From the NCBI GenBank assembly GCA_032160945.1, contig JAVHTL010000003.1: a stretch of 64,000 nt of DNA, one strand, 5' to 3'. This stretch comes from Fervidibacter sp032160945 (GTDB lineage: Bacteria; Armatimonadota; Fervidibacteria; Fervidibacterales; Fervidibacteraceae). The position numbers were made by a program, and so were the translations under genes. Of the stretch, positions 1-8,141 are shown one piece after another. The number at the start of each line of letters is the position of its first letter. Within the stretch, counting starts at the first letter, position 1. Below the pieces are notes generated by a model. The model was given only the letters and a program-made list of their open reading frames with translations. It searched no databases and was not told the origin of the DNA.

Positions 1-140
1 GGGCAGGGTTTTACACCCTGCCTACAATTTTTTCGGCGCGGTGTGAAACCGCGCCCTACATTGAGCCAAATTTCCCTTGTAGGGCAGGGTTTTATACCCT
101 GCCGACGATTTTTTCGGCGCGGTGTGAAACCGCGCCCTAC
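1..140. repeat. Two copies of a double-hairpin intergenic repeat
   Basis: Positions 2-22 form a hairpin (GGCAGGGT / ACCCTGCC) and 35-55 another (GGCGCGGT / ACCGCGCC), joined by a T-rich linker. The same pair recurs at 82-103 and 116-136 with the linker GACGATTTTTTC. Related hairpin-linker-hairpin units occur near 7093-7201, 25766-25861, 31807-32386 and 51640-51675, so this is a dispersed family. The rest of the stretch to 236 has a third palindrome at 191-210 (CCACTGGC / GCCAGTGG), partly repeated at 6908-6930. I see no gene here. Confidence 0.85.
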
Positions 141-236
141 TAAACGCATCATCGCCGAACAAATTCGGGGCTCATTAACTTCCTCATCAACCACTGGCTA
201 AAGCCAGTGGCATGAAAAGCCAATGAATTAGCGCTC

Positions 237-1370
237 TTACAACGGCAAAACGAACTTGACAATTGTTCCCTTTTGAGGTTCGGATTGGATTGTCAAAGTT
301 CCGCCGAAGGCTGAGACTCGTTCCTGCATCGTTTGCAAACCCATCCCCATTTGCGCTTGCGTCAGGTCAAAGCCGACACCGTTGTCGCGTATCTCGCCGA
401 CGAGTTCTCTCCCTTGCCGTTTCAGCATCACTTCAACGACAGTCGCTTTCCCGTGCTTGACTGCATTGGTCAGCGCTTCTTGAATTAGCCGAAGCAAAGC
501 GATTGGCATTGCTGGTGGAAGTTTTGGCAGTTCGTCAATGTGCAAACTGACTTGCACACCAGTTCGCTGGCTGAAGCGGGCAATGTATTGTCTCAAAGCC
601 AAAGCGAATTCTGTTGGCGACAGCGAGATGGGACGAAGGTGAAAAACCAACTCTCGCATCTCGTCAAGGGCTTGACGCAAGGTTGAGATGTGCTCGCTCA
701 ATTGTTGCTTTGCTTGTTCTGGCGCGTTTGTGAGCAAGTGTTGACAGAGTTGAGCGTGCTGAATTGCAGCGACGAGTGCGTTACCTGCGCTGTCGTGAAG
801 TTCGCGGGCAATCCTTGCCCGTTCCTGAGCAACCGCCAACTCTTGTTGCAAAATGGCTTCCCTTTGTCGTCGCCATTCTTCGCTTCGTGCGATGAAACTG
901 ACAAGCCATCCGACAATTGCGAAGAAAAAAGTTCGGGTCGCGACATACTCCCAAAAGTGAGGCTCAAACCTGTCGTGCCAAGTCGCGAAAAGGTGAAGCA
1001 TCGCTGCTCCAAATGCGACGAGCAAAGTGAACCTAACTCGGTAAGCCAAACCGCAAGCAACGATTGGGACAAAGAAGGCAAGATAAAGGTCACTTTGGAT
1101 GCCACCAGTAAAGTAAACGCCCACTGCAAGCAGCAACATGTCTGGAACGAGCAACCAATGGTCTCGCTCAAGCCATTTGGGCGCTCGCAAAACCAAAACG
1201 GTTCGGAGGATGACATACACGACGGCGAGGGCATAAAGTGGATAGAGCGAAGGCGGAGGATGTTGGAATAGACCGCGCACATATGGGAACTGGAACCAAA
1301 GCAAAGCGAAAACAATCCCTGCCCACCAGCAAGCGACAATGACCAATTGCCTTCGTTGCCGCTCAGTCAT
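237..1370 (-). CDS. Sensor histidine kinase, NarL/DesK type (HisKA_3)
   Basis: Membrane sensor kinase of 377 residues. The N-terminal ~160 residues contain about five hydrophobic segments, so the sensor part is in the membrane. A short coiled linker leads to the dimerisation/phosphoacceptor box ARELHDSAGN with His near residue 192. The N box (QEALTNAVKH) lies near 297-306, followed by DNGVGFD and GMGLQTMQERV, the ATP-lid motifs of this class. The ATG at 1370 has GGGGTG eight bases upstream and is preferred to the TTG at 1376. Kinases of this class normally phosphorylate a LuxR-type regulator, but none is adjacent, so the partner is elsewhere. The signal sensed is unknown. Confidence 0.93.
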   Translation of the reverse strand: MTERQRRQLVIVACWWAGIVFALLWFQFPYVRGLFQHPPPSLYPLYALAVVYVILRTVLVLRAPKWLERDHWLLVPDMLLLAVGVYFTGGIQSDLYLAFFVPIVACGLAYRVRFTLLVAFGAAMLHLFATWHDRFEPHFWEYVATRTFFFAIVGWLVSFIARSEEWRRQREAILQQELAVAQERARIARELHDSAGNALVAAIQHAQLCQHLLTNAPEQAKQQLSEHISTLRQALDEMRELVFHLRPISLSPTEFALALRQYIARFSQRTGVQVSLHIDELPKLPPAMPIALLRLIQEALTNAVKHGKATVVEVMLKRQGRELVGEIRDNGVGFDLTQAQMGMGLQTMQERVSAFGGTLTIQSEPQKGTIVKFVLPL

Positions 1371-1487
1371 TGTCAAGTCACCCCAAGCGAGTTCGGAGTG
1401 AGAGTGAACACCCCAAACAAACTTTGCCAGAACAATGCATAAAAGGCAAAATGAAAGCGAGCCGAATTTTCATTGAGGTGAACGCCG

Positions 1488-2306
1488 ATGGCTTTCACTG
1501 TTGAGGACTTGACCGATTTGATTGCGATTTTGGAACAGCGACCTGAATGGCGGGAGCGGTTGAGGCAAATTCTGCTTGCAAAAGAAATTCTTGAATTGCC
1601 CCAACTCGTTGAGCGAATCGCCCGAGCCATTGACAAGTTGGTGCAAGAGGCTGAGGAAAGTCGGCAGTGGCGCAGGAAGGTTGACGAATGGAGGAAAGAA
1701 GCGAATGAAAGGTGGCAACAAGTGTTGTCAGAGTTGCAAGAGATGAGAGAGTGGCAACGGGAAGTGATTGAATGGCAACGACAAGTCACCCGATGGACGG
1801 AAGACATGAGCCTATGGCGAAAGAAGGCTGAAAACGATTTTGCTTACTTGAATGGCTCGAACCGAGAGCGTTACTATCGCGATAAGGCTCATGCTCTATT
1901 CGGGCGGTTGGTAAGGCACGGTAGAGATGCCACGATCAAAGTCATGGAAAGGCTACAGGAAGCGTTGAAGGCAGGTCAAATTTCCCGCAAGGAAATGAAT
2001 GCGCTCAGCGATTCTGATGTCCTTTGGCTCGGCGAATATGGTGGTGTTCCCGTTTTGCTTGTGTGCGAAGTTTCCTTCACGGTCAGTGGTCAAGATGTCA
2101 TCAAAACTGTCCATTGCGCTGAAATCGCTCGCAAACTCGGTTACATCGCTGTGCCTGTGGTTGCGGGTGCCGAAATTCCCGATGAAGTTCGCGATCAAGC
2201 AAAGGTTGTAAATGTCATCATCATGACCGATGGCGAGTTTGACCACGAGTATGCAGAGCAAATTTTGAAGCGAACGGTTGAAAGGGCAGGTAGCAAACAT
2301 GCTTGA
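1488..2306 (+). CDS. Coiled-coil protein with a nuclease-like C-terminal domain (DUF3782-like)
   Basis: 272 residues. Residues 20-120 form a charged coiled coil very rich in Trp and Arg (repeats such as EWQREVIEWQRQV). The C-terminal half (about 130-272) has alternating strands and helices, with LLVCEVSFTV near 190-199 and a second strand YIAVPVVAGAE. This layout is like the DUF3782/PD-(D/E)XK-related proteins seen in many thermophiles and cyanobacteria, where a conserved Glu in a strand is followed by an acidic or basic residue. The complete nuclease motif is not obvious here, so catalytic activity is uncertain. The start has GAGGTGAACGCCG upstream. It stands alone with no clear operon partner. 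Confidence 0.7.
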   Translation: MAFTVEDLTDLIAILEQRPEWRERLRQILLAKEILELPQLVERIARAIDKLVQEAEESRQWRRKVDEWRKEANERWQQVLSELQEMREWQREVIEWQRQVTRWTEDMSLWRKKAENDFAYLNGSNRERYYRDKAHALFGRLVRHGRDATIKVMERLQEALKAGQISRKEMNALSDSDVLWLGEYGGVPVLLVCEVSFTVSGQDVIKTVHCAEIARKLGYIAVPVVAGAEIPDEVRDQAKVVNVIIMTDGEFDHEYAEQILKRTVERAGSKHA

Positions 2307-2359
2307 CAAAATTAATGTAGCACGAATCGCCATTTAACCTTTCGCTGGAGTGATCACAA

Positions 2360-3241
2360 ATGGAGCAAATGAACCCAATGCGTGTCGGAACAAAAATCAG
2401 CGAAAGGTTGGCAGGATGGTTGCTTTTGCTCCCACTTTCCATCGCTTTCTGGCTGTTCACTTTAGGCTTAGCCGTATTTTTCCTGTCCGCTTTTGCGAAC
2501 ACTGCTTATCGTCACTCGTTTGGTGAGAATTTGTTCGTTGTTGCTGCCGTTTGTCTTGTCATCGGAATGTTGAGTTTTGTCTCTTATGTCCTTTCAGGGA
2601 AGTTGCATGATGCATTAGCGGTCTATGAGTTCAATGAACACGGTGTTGCTAAGGAGTCGCCTTTTTACCGCCAAGAAGCCCGATGGTCGCAAGTTGCAGG
2701 CTGGGCATTGTCTATCAATGACCAAACTTGGTGGCTGTTGGACGCTGAAGGTCGCCCATTGCTTAGCCTTGAATGGCATCTTTTGCCGTCGGAACAAATA
2801 AGGCAAGCGAAAGCGTTTACCTGCAAGCAACTTTTGCAATTCTTACCTTACGCAAAACGGATTCAACCCGGACTGTGGCAGCGATGGGGCATTGTTGGGA
2901 GCGTGGGAAGTTTGCTTATAATCGGCGGTTTCCTTGGTTGGTATTTGAATCGTCAAATAGAAGTCATTGCAATTGGAGCAACCTCGGTGCTTATTGGCGG
3001 CGTTCTGTTTGGAGCACTTTATTTGTTCAGCGTGCCTGCCCGTGCTCTTTTCATTGTTCATGGCGATTGGCTGGGTGAACCTAAATCAGGGGTAGCCGTT
3101 CACTTGCCGATGGTTTGGAGACTTATCCCAAAACCTTATGGTATGCTCATTGTTGCCACTGATGGTCAACGACTCTTCGTGCCCAAAGAGTTTGAGTGGT
3201 TGGTGGAGTATGTGAAAGAGCGGGTGCTTCAGTCAAGTTAA
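2360..3241 (+). CDS. Hypothetical membrane protein with four predicted transmembrane segments
   Basis: 293 residues, not recognised as a named family. Hydrophobic segments lie at about 20-43, 56-79, 178-198 and 205-228. Soluble stretches follow each pair, and both have a beta-rich look (RWSQVAGWALSINDQTWWLLDAEG), reminiscent of PH-like bacterial domains that sit behind paired helices. That resemblance is weak. TGGAGTGATCACAA precedes the ATG. The 3' end overlaps the converging gene at 3238-3540 by 4 bp. It lies 53 bp after the coiled-coil gene and could be cotranscribed with it. Confidence 0.7.
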   Translation: MEQMNPMRVGTKISERLAGWLLLLPLSIAFWLFTLGLAVFFLSAFANTAYRHSFGENLFVVAAVCLVIGMLSFVSYVLSGKLHDALAVYEFNEHGVAKESPFYRQEARWSQVAGWALSINDQTWWLLDAEGRPLLSLEWHLLPSEQIRQAKAFTCKQLLQFLPYAKRIQPGLWQRWGIVGSVGSLLIIGGFLGWYLNRQIEVIAIGATSVLIGGVLFGALYLFSVPARALFIVHGDWLGEPKSGVAVHLPMVWRLIPKPYGMLIVATDGQRLFVPKEFEWLVEYVKERVLQSS

Positions 3242-3540
3242 GTGGTGCGAGCGTGTTCTCTTTGGGCGAAAACCTTCTCCCGCTCGTTTTCAGGTGCTAC
3301 GGCGAAAAAGAGAGTTTCAAGGGCACGCAAAATGGCTTCTTTTTCGTCCTTGCAAAATCCCGACCGAATTAGCCAGTTGACAATTGCTTTCGCCTTTGGG
3401 CTTTCCGCAATTGAGCGTCCAATCAATTCCCAACGGCGGATTTCCGTTGCTCGCTTTAAAACTTCAAGGTCATGCTCAAGTTCCTCTGGACCAAGCAACT
3501 CTTCTTCGGGTTCATGTGGCGTGTAGCGTTTCTCCACCAT
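3238..3540 (-). CDS. Small hypothetical protein, putative partner of the PIN-domain protein
   Basis: 100 residues, strongly charged, mostly helical. Its start overlaps the stop of the PIN gene in a TAATG arrangement, so the two are translationally coupled. Residues 35-85 contain a helical segment (GFCKDEKEAILRALETLF) that looks like the short helical repeats of UPF0175-like and other small antitoxins, but I cannot place it in a named family. In most toxin-antitoxin operons the antitoxin comes first. Here it is second. An antitoxin role rests only on the coupling to a PIN gene. Confidence 0.65.
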   Translation of the reverse strand: MVEKRYTPHEPEEELLGPEELEHDLEVLKRATEIRRWELIGRSIAESPKAKAIVNWLIRSGFCKDEKEAILRALETLFFAVAPENEREKVFAQREHARTT

Positions 3541-4100
3541 TATTGCTCACTCCTTGCTTTCTTTACGGCTTCATCAATGAGTTCTTGCGAATAGAAGGTC
3601 CCGCTTCTACGACAAATTTCCAGCGCTTCTTTTAATTCATCTGGCGAAATCAAGCCTTGTTGCGCCGCCAGTATCAAGATGCCGACAAAGCCAGTGTATT
3701 CTAAGCCCAATTGCGCAGCCACTGTTCGTGCAGAACGCTCTTCCAGCAAAATGTAACGGGCATTCAAATCACCCCGCATCATCAGCACCATTGCCTTTGC
3801 TTCGGGTAAATGGGCTTTTGGGTCTTTGTTTCTCGCCAAACCAGCAATCATTTCCGCAACCTTCAACGCTTCCCGTTCTTCATCCTCGCTCAAACCCACA
3901 ACAACCAAAAAACCTTCCTTCACCAAATCATCAACTTCCTCTCCCGCTCCGTGCTCTCGCAATTCTGCCACTTGGTCAGGCGTTATGTAGATGGCTTCGT
4001 GAAAGTGTTTCAAGATGTCAATGCGACCGCACTGAAAAGCCGAAAGCAGCGGACCTGTGTTGCTGACTGCCCGAATTTTGACAATCGCTTTCGTCGCCAT
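3540..4100 (-). CDS. DUF3368/PIN-like nucleic-acid-binding protein
   Basis: 186 residues with the DUF3368 (COG2405) pattern: an N-terminal strand ending in VSNTGPLLSAF, a mid-protein EAKAMVLM segment, then LLEERSARTVAAQLGL and a C-terminal helical extension (GLISPDELKEAL). PIN proteins of this group are predicted metal-dependent ribonucleases and usually act as toxins. The positions that normally carry catalytic Asp residues read Asn (SNT) and Glu-Glu (EER), so activity may be reduced or changed. It is upstream of and overlaps a 100-residue gene, the likely partner. A GGTGCTGATAA spacer precedes the ATG. Confidence 0.82.
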   Translation of the reverse strand: MATKAIVKIRAVSNTGPLLSAFQCGRIDILKHFHEAIYITPDQVAELREHGAGEEVDDLVKEGFLVVVGLSEDEEREALKVAEMIAGLARNKDPKAHLPEAKAMVLMMRGDLNARYILLEERSARTVAAQLGLEYTGFVGILILAAQQGLISPDELKEALEICRRSGTFYSQELIDEAVKKARSEQ

Positions 4101-4231
4101 TTATCAGCACCGCCTAACGCGTCAGTTAAAAGCCGACGCTACATTTTGGAACTTCAACAGTGTTGCCCCTTATGGGCGATGGTAGTTAATTTCCGTTGGG
4201 GACAAGCCCCGACGCTACCAATTGCATGCCC
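4101..4231. repeat. Intergenic palindromic repeat
   Basis: The gap between two minus-strand genes contains GACGCTAC twice around a hairpin CGTTGGGGACAAGCCCCGACG at about 4194-4214, a variant of the dispersed GTAGGGC/GTAGCGTC hairpin family. No coding potential is seen. Confidence 0.55.
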
Positions 4232-6814
4232 CTAATCCAGCAAACGCACTATCACTTTTCCGATTGCGACTTTCGTGCTCCCTTTAGACTGCGACCAGCG
4301 GCGCGGTGAAATGACAACGGCACCCCGCTCAATTGCCGGAACTCCGTTGAAGTTTTCGTCAGCGACGGAGAACAATTGTTTGCCGTCAAGCCATGCAGTT
4401 ATTCGGTTACCCTCAACGCGGACGGTAACTTCGTGCCATTCGTTGTCGGGCGTCCATTTAGCCAATGCAAGTGGATTGTCATCGCCAGTGCTGACACCGT
4501 TTCGTGCTTTATGCAAATGAATTACACCGCCTTGACCGTGATAGAAGTTGAGAGAGTAAGCGTTATTGACATCCGTCCACCTGAAGCCGAGCCAAAAACC
4601 GTCGCGCCAATCGCTGCCGAACTCCAAAACTCGGAAACGCACGGTGACCTCATAGTTGCGCCACCAGTCAAATCCAATTTTGCTACCCAATGCAATAAAG
4701 CCATCTGTTCCGCCATCAGCGCCGTAGTAAATTCCACCTTGTATTTTCCACTCGCCGATCAAAGGCATCCATGTGGGGCGCCCGTCACTTCCGTCGGGGT
4801 AAAGCGAAAAATCATCGTCATAAGGGTTGCCGGCGAAAGTCACTCTCGCAAATCGGTCAGGTTCGTGAAACCAAACGACGCATTTTGACCATGAGAGCAA
4901 AAGCGGGTCATCCTCTTTGCCTTTGGGTCTGTCAATGCGATAAAGGTTGAGGCGCCAAGAGAGACCGGGACGCGGAGCGAGGGACTGAGGATGGGCAATC
5001 ACTGACAACGGGATCGCCATCTCAACAGTCCAACCTTCATCTTTGTCGTCTCGCTTGTTCACAGTCCCGCGAACTTTAACTGCGCTCAACCAGCCTTGAC
5101 AGTTCCATTCAGCGTTCTTCTTGCCGTGCTTGACACCTTCAACGGCGTCGGGAATGAGCAAGTCAATTTCCGTGCCCAACGGGTTGACTTGAAACTCGTA
5201 ATAGTTTAAGCCGTCGCCATCGGGATCAATGAACGCCTCAACGACTTCCTCTTCCCAAAGGAAATCGTCCCGCTGCGTTTTCGTCGCCCAAATGTCATCG
5301 TCGGAGCACTCAAAGGCAATGTAAAGGTAACGGTCATCCCAAAGCAGGCGAGCGAATGTCTTTGGGGCACTGCGACCTTTGATGTCCTTCAGTTCAAGTG
5401 GTTCAGCCATTTGCCATTCAGGCTCGTCCAAAACCCCATCAATCCGCAACGGATTTTGGGTTCGGTAGACAACAGTGTGAGCGATTGGCGGTCGCTCTTG
5501 AACGGTTTGGGCAATCCATCGCAATAAATCTGTCAAGAGTGGCAATTTCGCTTCTGTTTGCCAAAGAGTGTGCCAAACATAAACAAGTCGCCCCGCAGCG
5601 AAATCACCAGTCCGGTATTCCAAAACCGCAGCACCATCACCGTATTCGTTGCCCCTATCGTCACGCAAAGTCAAAATCGGCGTGTAAACGAAGTCAACAC
5701 CTTCAACACCTTTCGGCTTGACAATAGGTCGCCACCGCAAGTCGCCTTCTGTAGGGAACGGGATGGTTTCGGGCAGATTAGGGACAATGTTCTGATTTGG
5801 GTTGCGATGGAAGGTCAACTTAATGCCCTGCGGCGGTTTCTCCCAACCGCCACGAACGGGGAGACCAAAGGCTTCCGCATTGCCGACAGGTTTGCCAGAT
5901 TGGTCGTAGAAGAACGGGAAAGGTTGCGACGCGAAAACGAGCAAAATCCCACCATCACGCAAAAATTTGCGAACCGCTTCAATGGCGTCGTTTTGTCTTC
6001 CAACCGTGTAGTAAAACCGCTCGCCCGAAAGATAGAAAGCGACGGGAAAGCGCTGGGCAGTGAAGAAGTTTTCGTCAACAAGTTGCGACGGCGAAAGCAA
6101 AATCCAATGTTCCGTCAAACCTGCTTTGCTCAAGAGCGAAAACAACGGATGACTTTGAGCGGAGTCAGGTGGCGGGACTGGCAAAGCAGCGACGCGACCT
6201 TTCAATGGTGATAAAACCTCCCGTAACTCACGCAGTTGGGCAACAATTTTCTGCTCTTCCTGCCATTGTTCACGCCTGCGGTTCAGCAAAGTCAATGTCT
6301 CTCTCAATTCGTCTTCGCTATGCATGCTTAAAGTCAATGCAAACAAATCTGCGCCCTCAACCCGAATCGCCTTTACAACTCGTCCCTCGTCTCGCGTCCC
6401 TCGTCCCGTCCGTATCACTGCCATGTCAAGGTGCCAATTGTAAAGCGGCGGGTGAGCAGTGATGACTGGGACTGCGTCGGCAAGCGAAAATTTTTGCTCG
6501 CTTCCGTCGGTAAAGCGCAGGATTAGGAGAGCATCGGGTTGTGGATTTGCGATCAGCGCAAAAACGAAATTGGCGCGGGCGTTGACGGGGACATCGGTAT
6601 CGCGGACGATTGCTTTGCCATTGTTCAAAACTGGGTCAATGATTACGAACGGGATGCCCAAAACCCATCGCTTGCCGGGAATCAAACCCGCAAACGATTT
6701 CGGGTCATCCCAATTGGCATAAAGTGTGCGGTTGCAATGTGGAGCCAAATTGACGATGAAAAATTTTTCGCTGTTTACACTCAACAACATCGCGAAAACC
6801 ATCCACCAAACCAT
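4232..6814 (-). CDS. Secreted multidomain protein with CBM9-like and LamG/DUF1080-like domains
   Basis: 860 residues with a short hydrophobic N-terminus (WWMVFAMLLSV) that suggests export. Residues about 180-225 are a coiled linker. Residues 230-430 look like a glutamine-amidotransferase-like or ThuA-like fold (FLRDGGILLVFASQPF; YVWHTLW). Residues about 450-650 match CBM9-like domains: IDGVLDEPEW, DRYLYIAFECSDDD, VEAFIDPDGDG, VEMAIPLSVI. The last 200 residues (NPYDDDFSL to the end) look like a concanavalin-type LamG/DUF1080 domain. Such proteins bind or process polysaccharides outside the cell. No catalytic residues are identified. GAGGTG lies 8 bases before the chosen ATG. The region at 6381-6412 encodes GRGTRDEGR from a heptameric repeat. 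Confidence 0.8.
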   Translation of the reverse strand: MVWWMVFAMLLSVNSEKFFIVNLAPHCNRTLYANWDDPKSFAGLIPGKRWVLGIPFVIIDPVLNNGKAIVRDTDVPVNARANFVFALIANPQPDALLILRFTDGSEQKFSLADAVPVITAHPPLYNWHLDMAVIRTGRGTRDEGRVVKAIRVEGADLFALTLSMHSEDELRETLTLLNRRREQWQEEQKIVAQLRELREVLSPLKGRVAALPVPPPDSAQSHPLFSLLSKAGLTEHWILLSPSQLVDENFFTAQRFPVAFYLSGERFYYTVGRQNDAIEAVRKFLRDGGILLVFASQPFPFFYDQSGKPVGNAEAFGLPVRGGWEKPPQGIKLTFHRNPNQNIVPNLPETIPFPTEGDLRWRPIVKPKGVEGVDFVYTPILTLRDDRGNEYGDGAAVLEYRTGDFAAGRLVYVWHTLWQTEAKLPLLTDLLRWIAQTVQERPPIAHTVVYRTQNPLRIDGVLDEPEWQMAEPLELKDIKGRSAPKTFARLLWDDRYLYIAFECSDDDIWATKTQRDDFLWEEEVVEAFIDPDGDGLNYYEFQVNPLGTEIDLLIPDAVEGVKHGKKNAEWNCQGWLSAVKVRGTVNKRDDKDEGWTVEMAIPLSVIAHPQSLAPRPGLSWRLNLYRIDRPKGKEDDPLLLSWSKCVVWFHEPDRFARVTFAGNPYDDDFSLYPDGSDGRPTWMPLIGEWKIQGGIYYGADGGTDGFIALGSKIGFDWWRNYEVTVRFRVLEFGSDWRDGFWLGFRWTDVNNAYSLNFYHGQGGVIHLHKARNGVSTGDDNPLALAKWTPDNEWHEVTVRVEGNRITAWLDGKQLFSVADENFNGVPAIERGAVVISPRRWSQSKGSTKVAIGKVIVRLLD
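6381..6412. repeat. In-frame GGGACGN heptamer array
   Basis: On the minus strand this reads GGGACGA GGGACGC GAGACGA GGGACGA, a 7-bp period. It is translated in frame as a GRGTRDEGR linker in the CBM9-like protein. Similar arrays occur at 52267-52296, 53431-53460, 54196-54222 and 54863-54893. Confidence 0.8.
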
Positions 6815-7206
6815 CGCTATCACACCTCACTTGTTGAAGTTGCCCATCCAAATTTTGCGACATTGTCTCCGAATAAATTCGGCACTCATTTGCTCCGTCT
6901 GCGACTGCTGGCTAAAGCCAATGGCATGAATGATGTTCGTTGAGCGTTGCGAGTTGAGTGTTGTGCGTTGAGCGTTAACAAAACAAACCATGCTACAGAC
7001 TTTAGCCCGTGTTCGGTGATAAACTCGGAAGGGCAAGCCTCTGGCTTGCTAAAATTTTTCCGCAGGGGCGAATGAAATCCTTAGTAATTTTCGGGCAGGT
7101 TTCACCTGCCCCTACAAATTTTTGGGTCGGGCAGTAGCCCGACCTTCCGAATGCTTTAGTCGGCAAGGTAAATTTTCATCGGCATGGTTTAAAACCGTGC
7201 CCTACT
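6815..7206. repeat. Gene-free region rich in palindromic repeats
   Basis: A 392-bp stretch without a gene. 6908-6930 repeats most of the palindrome at 191-214 (CTGGCTAAAGCC.ATGGCATGAA). 6942-6978 holds direct repeats of GTTGAGCGTTGCGAGTTGAG type. Three hairpins follow: 7093-7111 (GGGCAGGT / ACCTGCCC), 7125-7144 (GGTCGGGC / GCCCGACC) and 7181-7201 (GGCATGGT / ACCGTGCC), each followed or preceded by CCTAC or an AAATTTTT linker. These belong to the dispersed hairpin family. No open frame here looks coding. Confidence 0.75.
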
Positions 7207-7989
7207 TTAACCGCGCAATTCAATGAGCACGACGATGCCGATCGCTGACAAAGTTGCAAGCACCAAAATAGAGCGCCCGATTGGGTTAAGTGCAGCGAGC
7301 AAAGCGATCCATAAACTCACTATCGGGAACGAAATGACGAAGGCGATTGTGGCTCTCTTCATGGCTGTTCTATCGCTCGCTGCTGCGAGCAAGTAAACCC
7401 AAATCGGGGCGCTCAATTCGTAACCGCAAGATTGACATTGCACAGCGAACAATGAAACGGGCGATTTGCATTGGGGGCAAAACTTTCCCTTTGTTTCCGC
7501 TTCGCTTTTCAATTGTTTTGCTCGCACTAACTTTCGCCGTTCCGTTGCATCGGTCGGAGCGAGTTGAACTGCCCGCTCGTAGCACGCAATTGCGTCATCG
7601 TATCGCTTCGCTTCCAAGTAAAGGTCTCCCAGTGCGCTCCAAGCGGCTGCATTTTTGGGGTCTCGTTCAATTGCTGCTCTGTATCGTGCTTCTTCCTCTT
7701 GCTGAATTTGCTTGACTAAACTTTTTTCTGCTGCAAATTGAGCCATCGCCCACAAAGCAACCAAACCTGCAGCGGCAAGGAACAGAGCGAAAACCAGCGG
7801 ACTGTTCCAAAGGGAAACCACACCGATGAGCAAACCGGCAACGAAAAGCAAACCCATTGCAGCGTGACTTCCCGAAAGTTCGCCTTCAACGATTCGCCCA
7901 ACTATTGCAGCACCCACAATTGACACAACCAAAATCAGAGCAGCGAGCCTAATACCAGCCTCAAATGCTGCCGCAAAGGCTCCAAACAT
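7207..7989 (-). CDS. Membrane protein with TPR motif and zinc ribbon
   Basis: 260 residues. About three hydrophobic segments (roughly 10-95) are followed by a TPR unit at about 98-150 (AAAWSALGDLYLEAKRYDDAIACYERAVQL, shown in short form). A two-CxxC zinc ribbon at about 171-188 (FCPQCKSP, VQCQSCGYEL) precedes two more hydrophobic segments. This looks like a membrane-anchored scaffold that holds a partner protein on the cytoplasmic side. No enzyme motif is present. The ATG at 7989 lies about 9 bases after GAGGG. The longer TTG start at 8031 lacks a site. It is transcribed divergently from the barrel-like gene at 8142. Confidence 0.75.
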   Translation of the reverse strand: MFGAFAAAFEAGIRLAALILVVSIVGAAIVGRIVEGELSGSHAAMGLLFVAGLLIGVVSLWNSPLVFALFLAAAGLVALWAMAQFAAEKSLVKQIQQEEEARYRAAIERDPKNAAAWSALGDLYLEAKRYDDAIACYERAVQLAPTDATERRKLVRAKQLKSEAETKGKFCPQCKSPVSLFAVQCQSCGYELSAPIWVYLLAAASDRTAMKRATIAFVISFPIVSLWIALLAALNPIGRSILVLATLSAIGIVVLIELRG

Positions 7990-8141
7990 CTGTCTCATCC
8001 CTCCCGAACCGAAAAGGTTTTCGCTGTGCAACTTGCATTTACATTTTGCCTTTTCGGGTGTGAGGATGGTCAGTATAGACGATTTGCTGATGTTGGCTTA
8101 TCATTTTAACAGCGGGAATTTGCAAGGTGAGGTGAAAGGCG

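Noticed and set aside
690..1339. Long open frames on both strands inside the histidine kinase gene
   Set aside because: They are shadows of the kinase gene, with Cys/Ser-rich composition and no ribosome sites.
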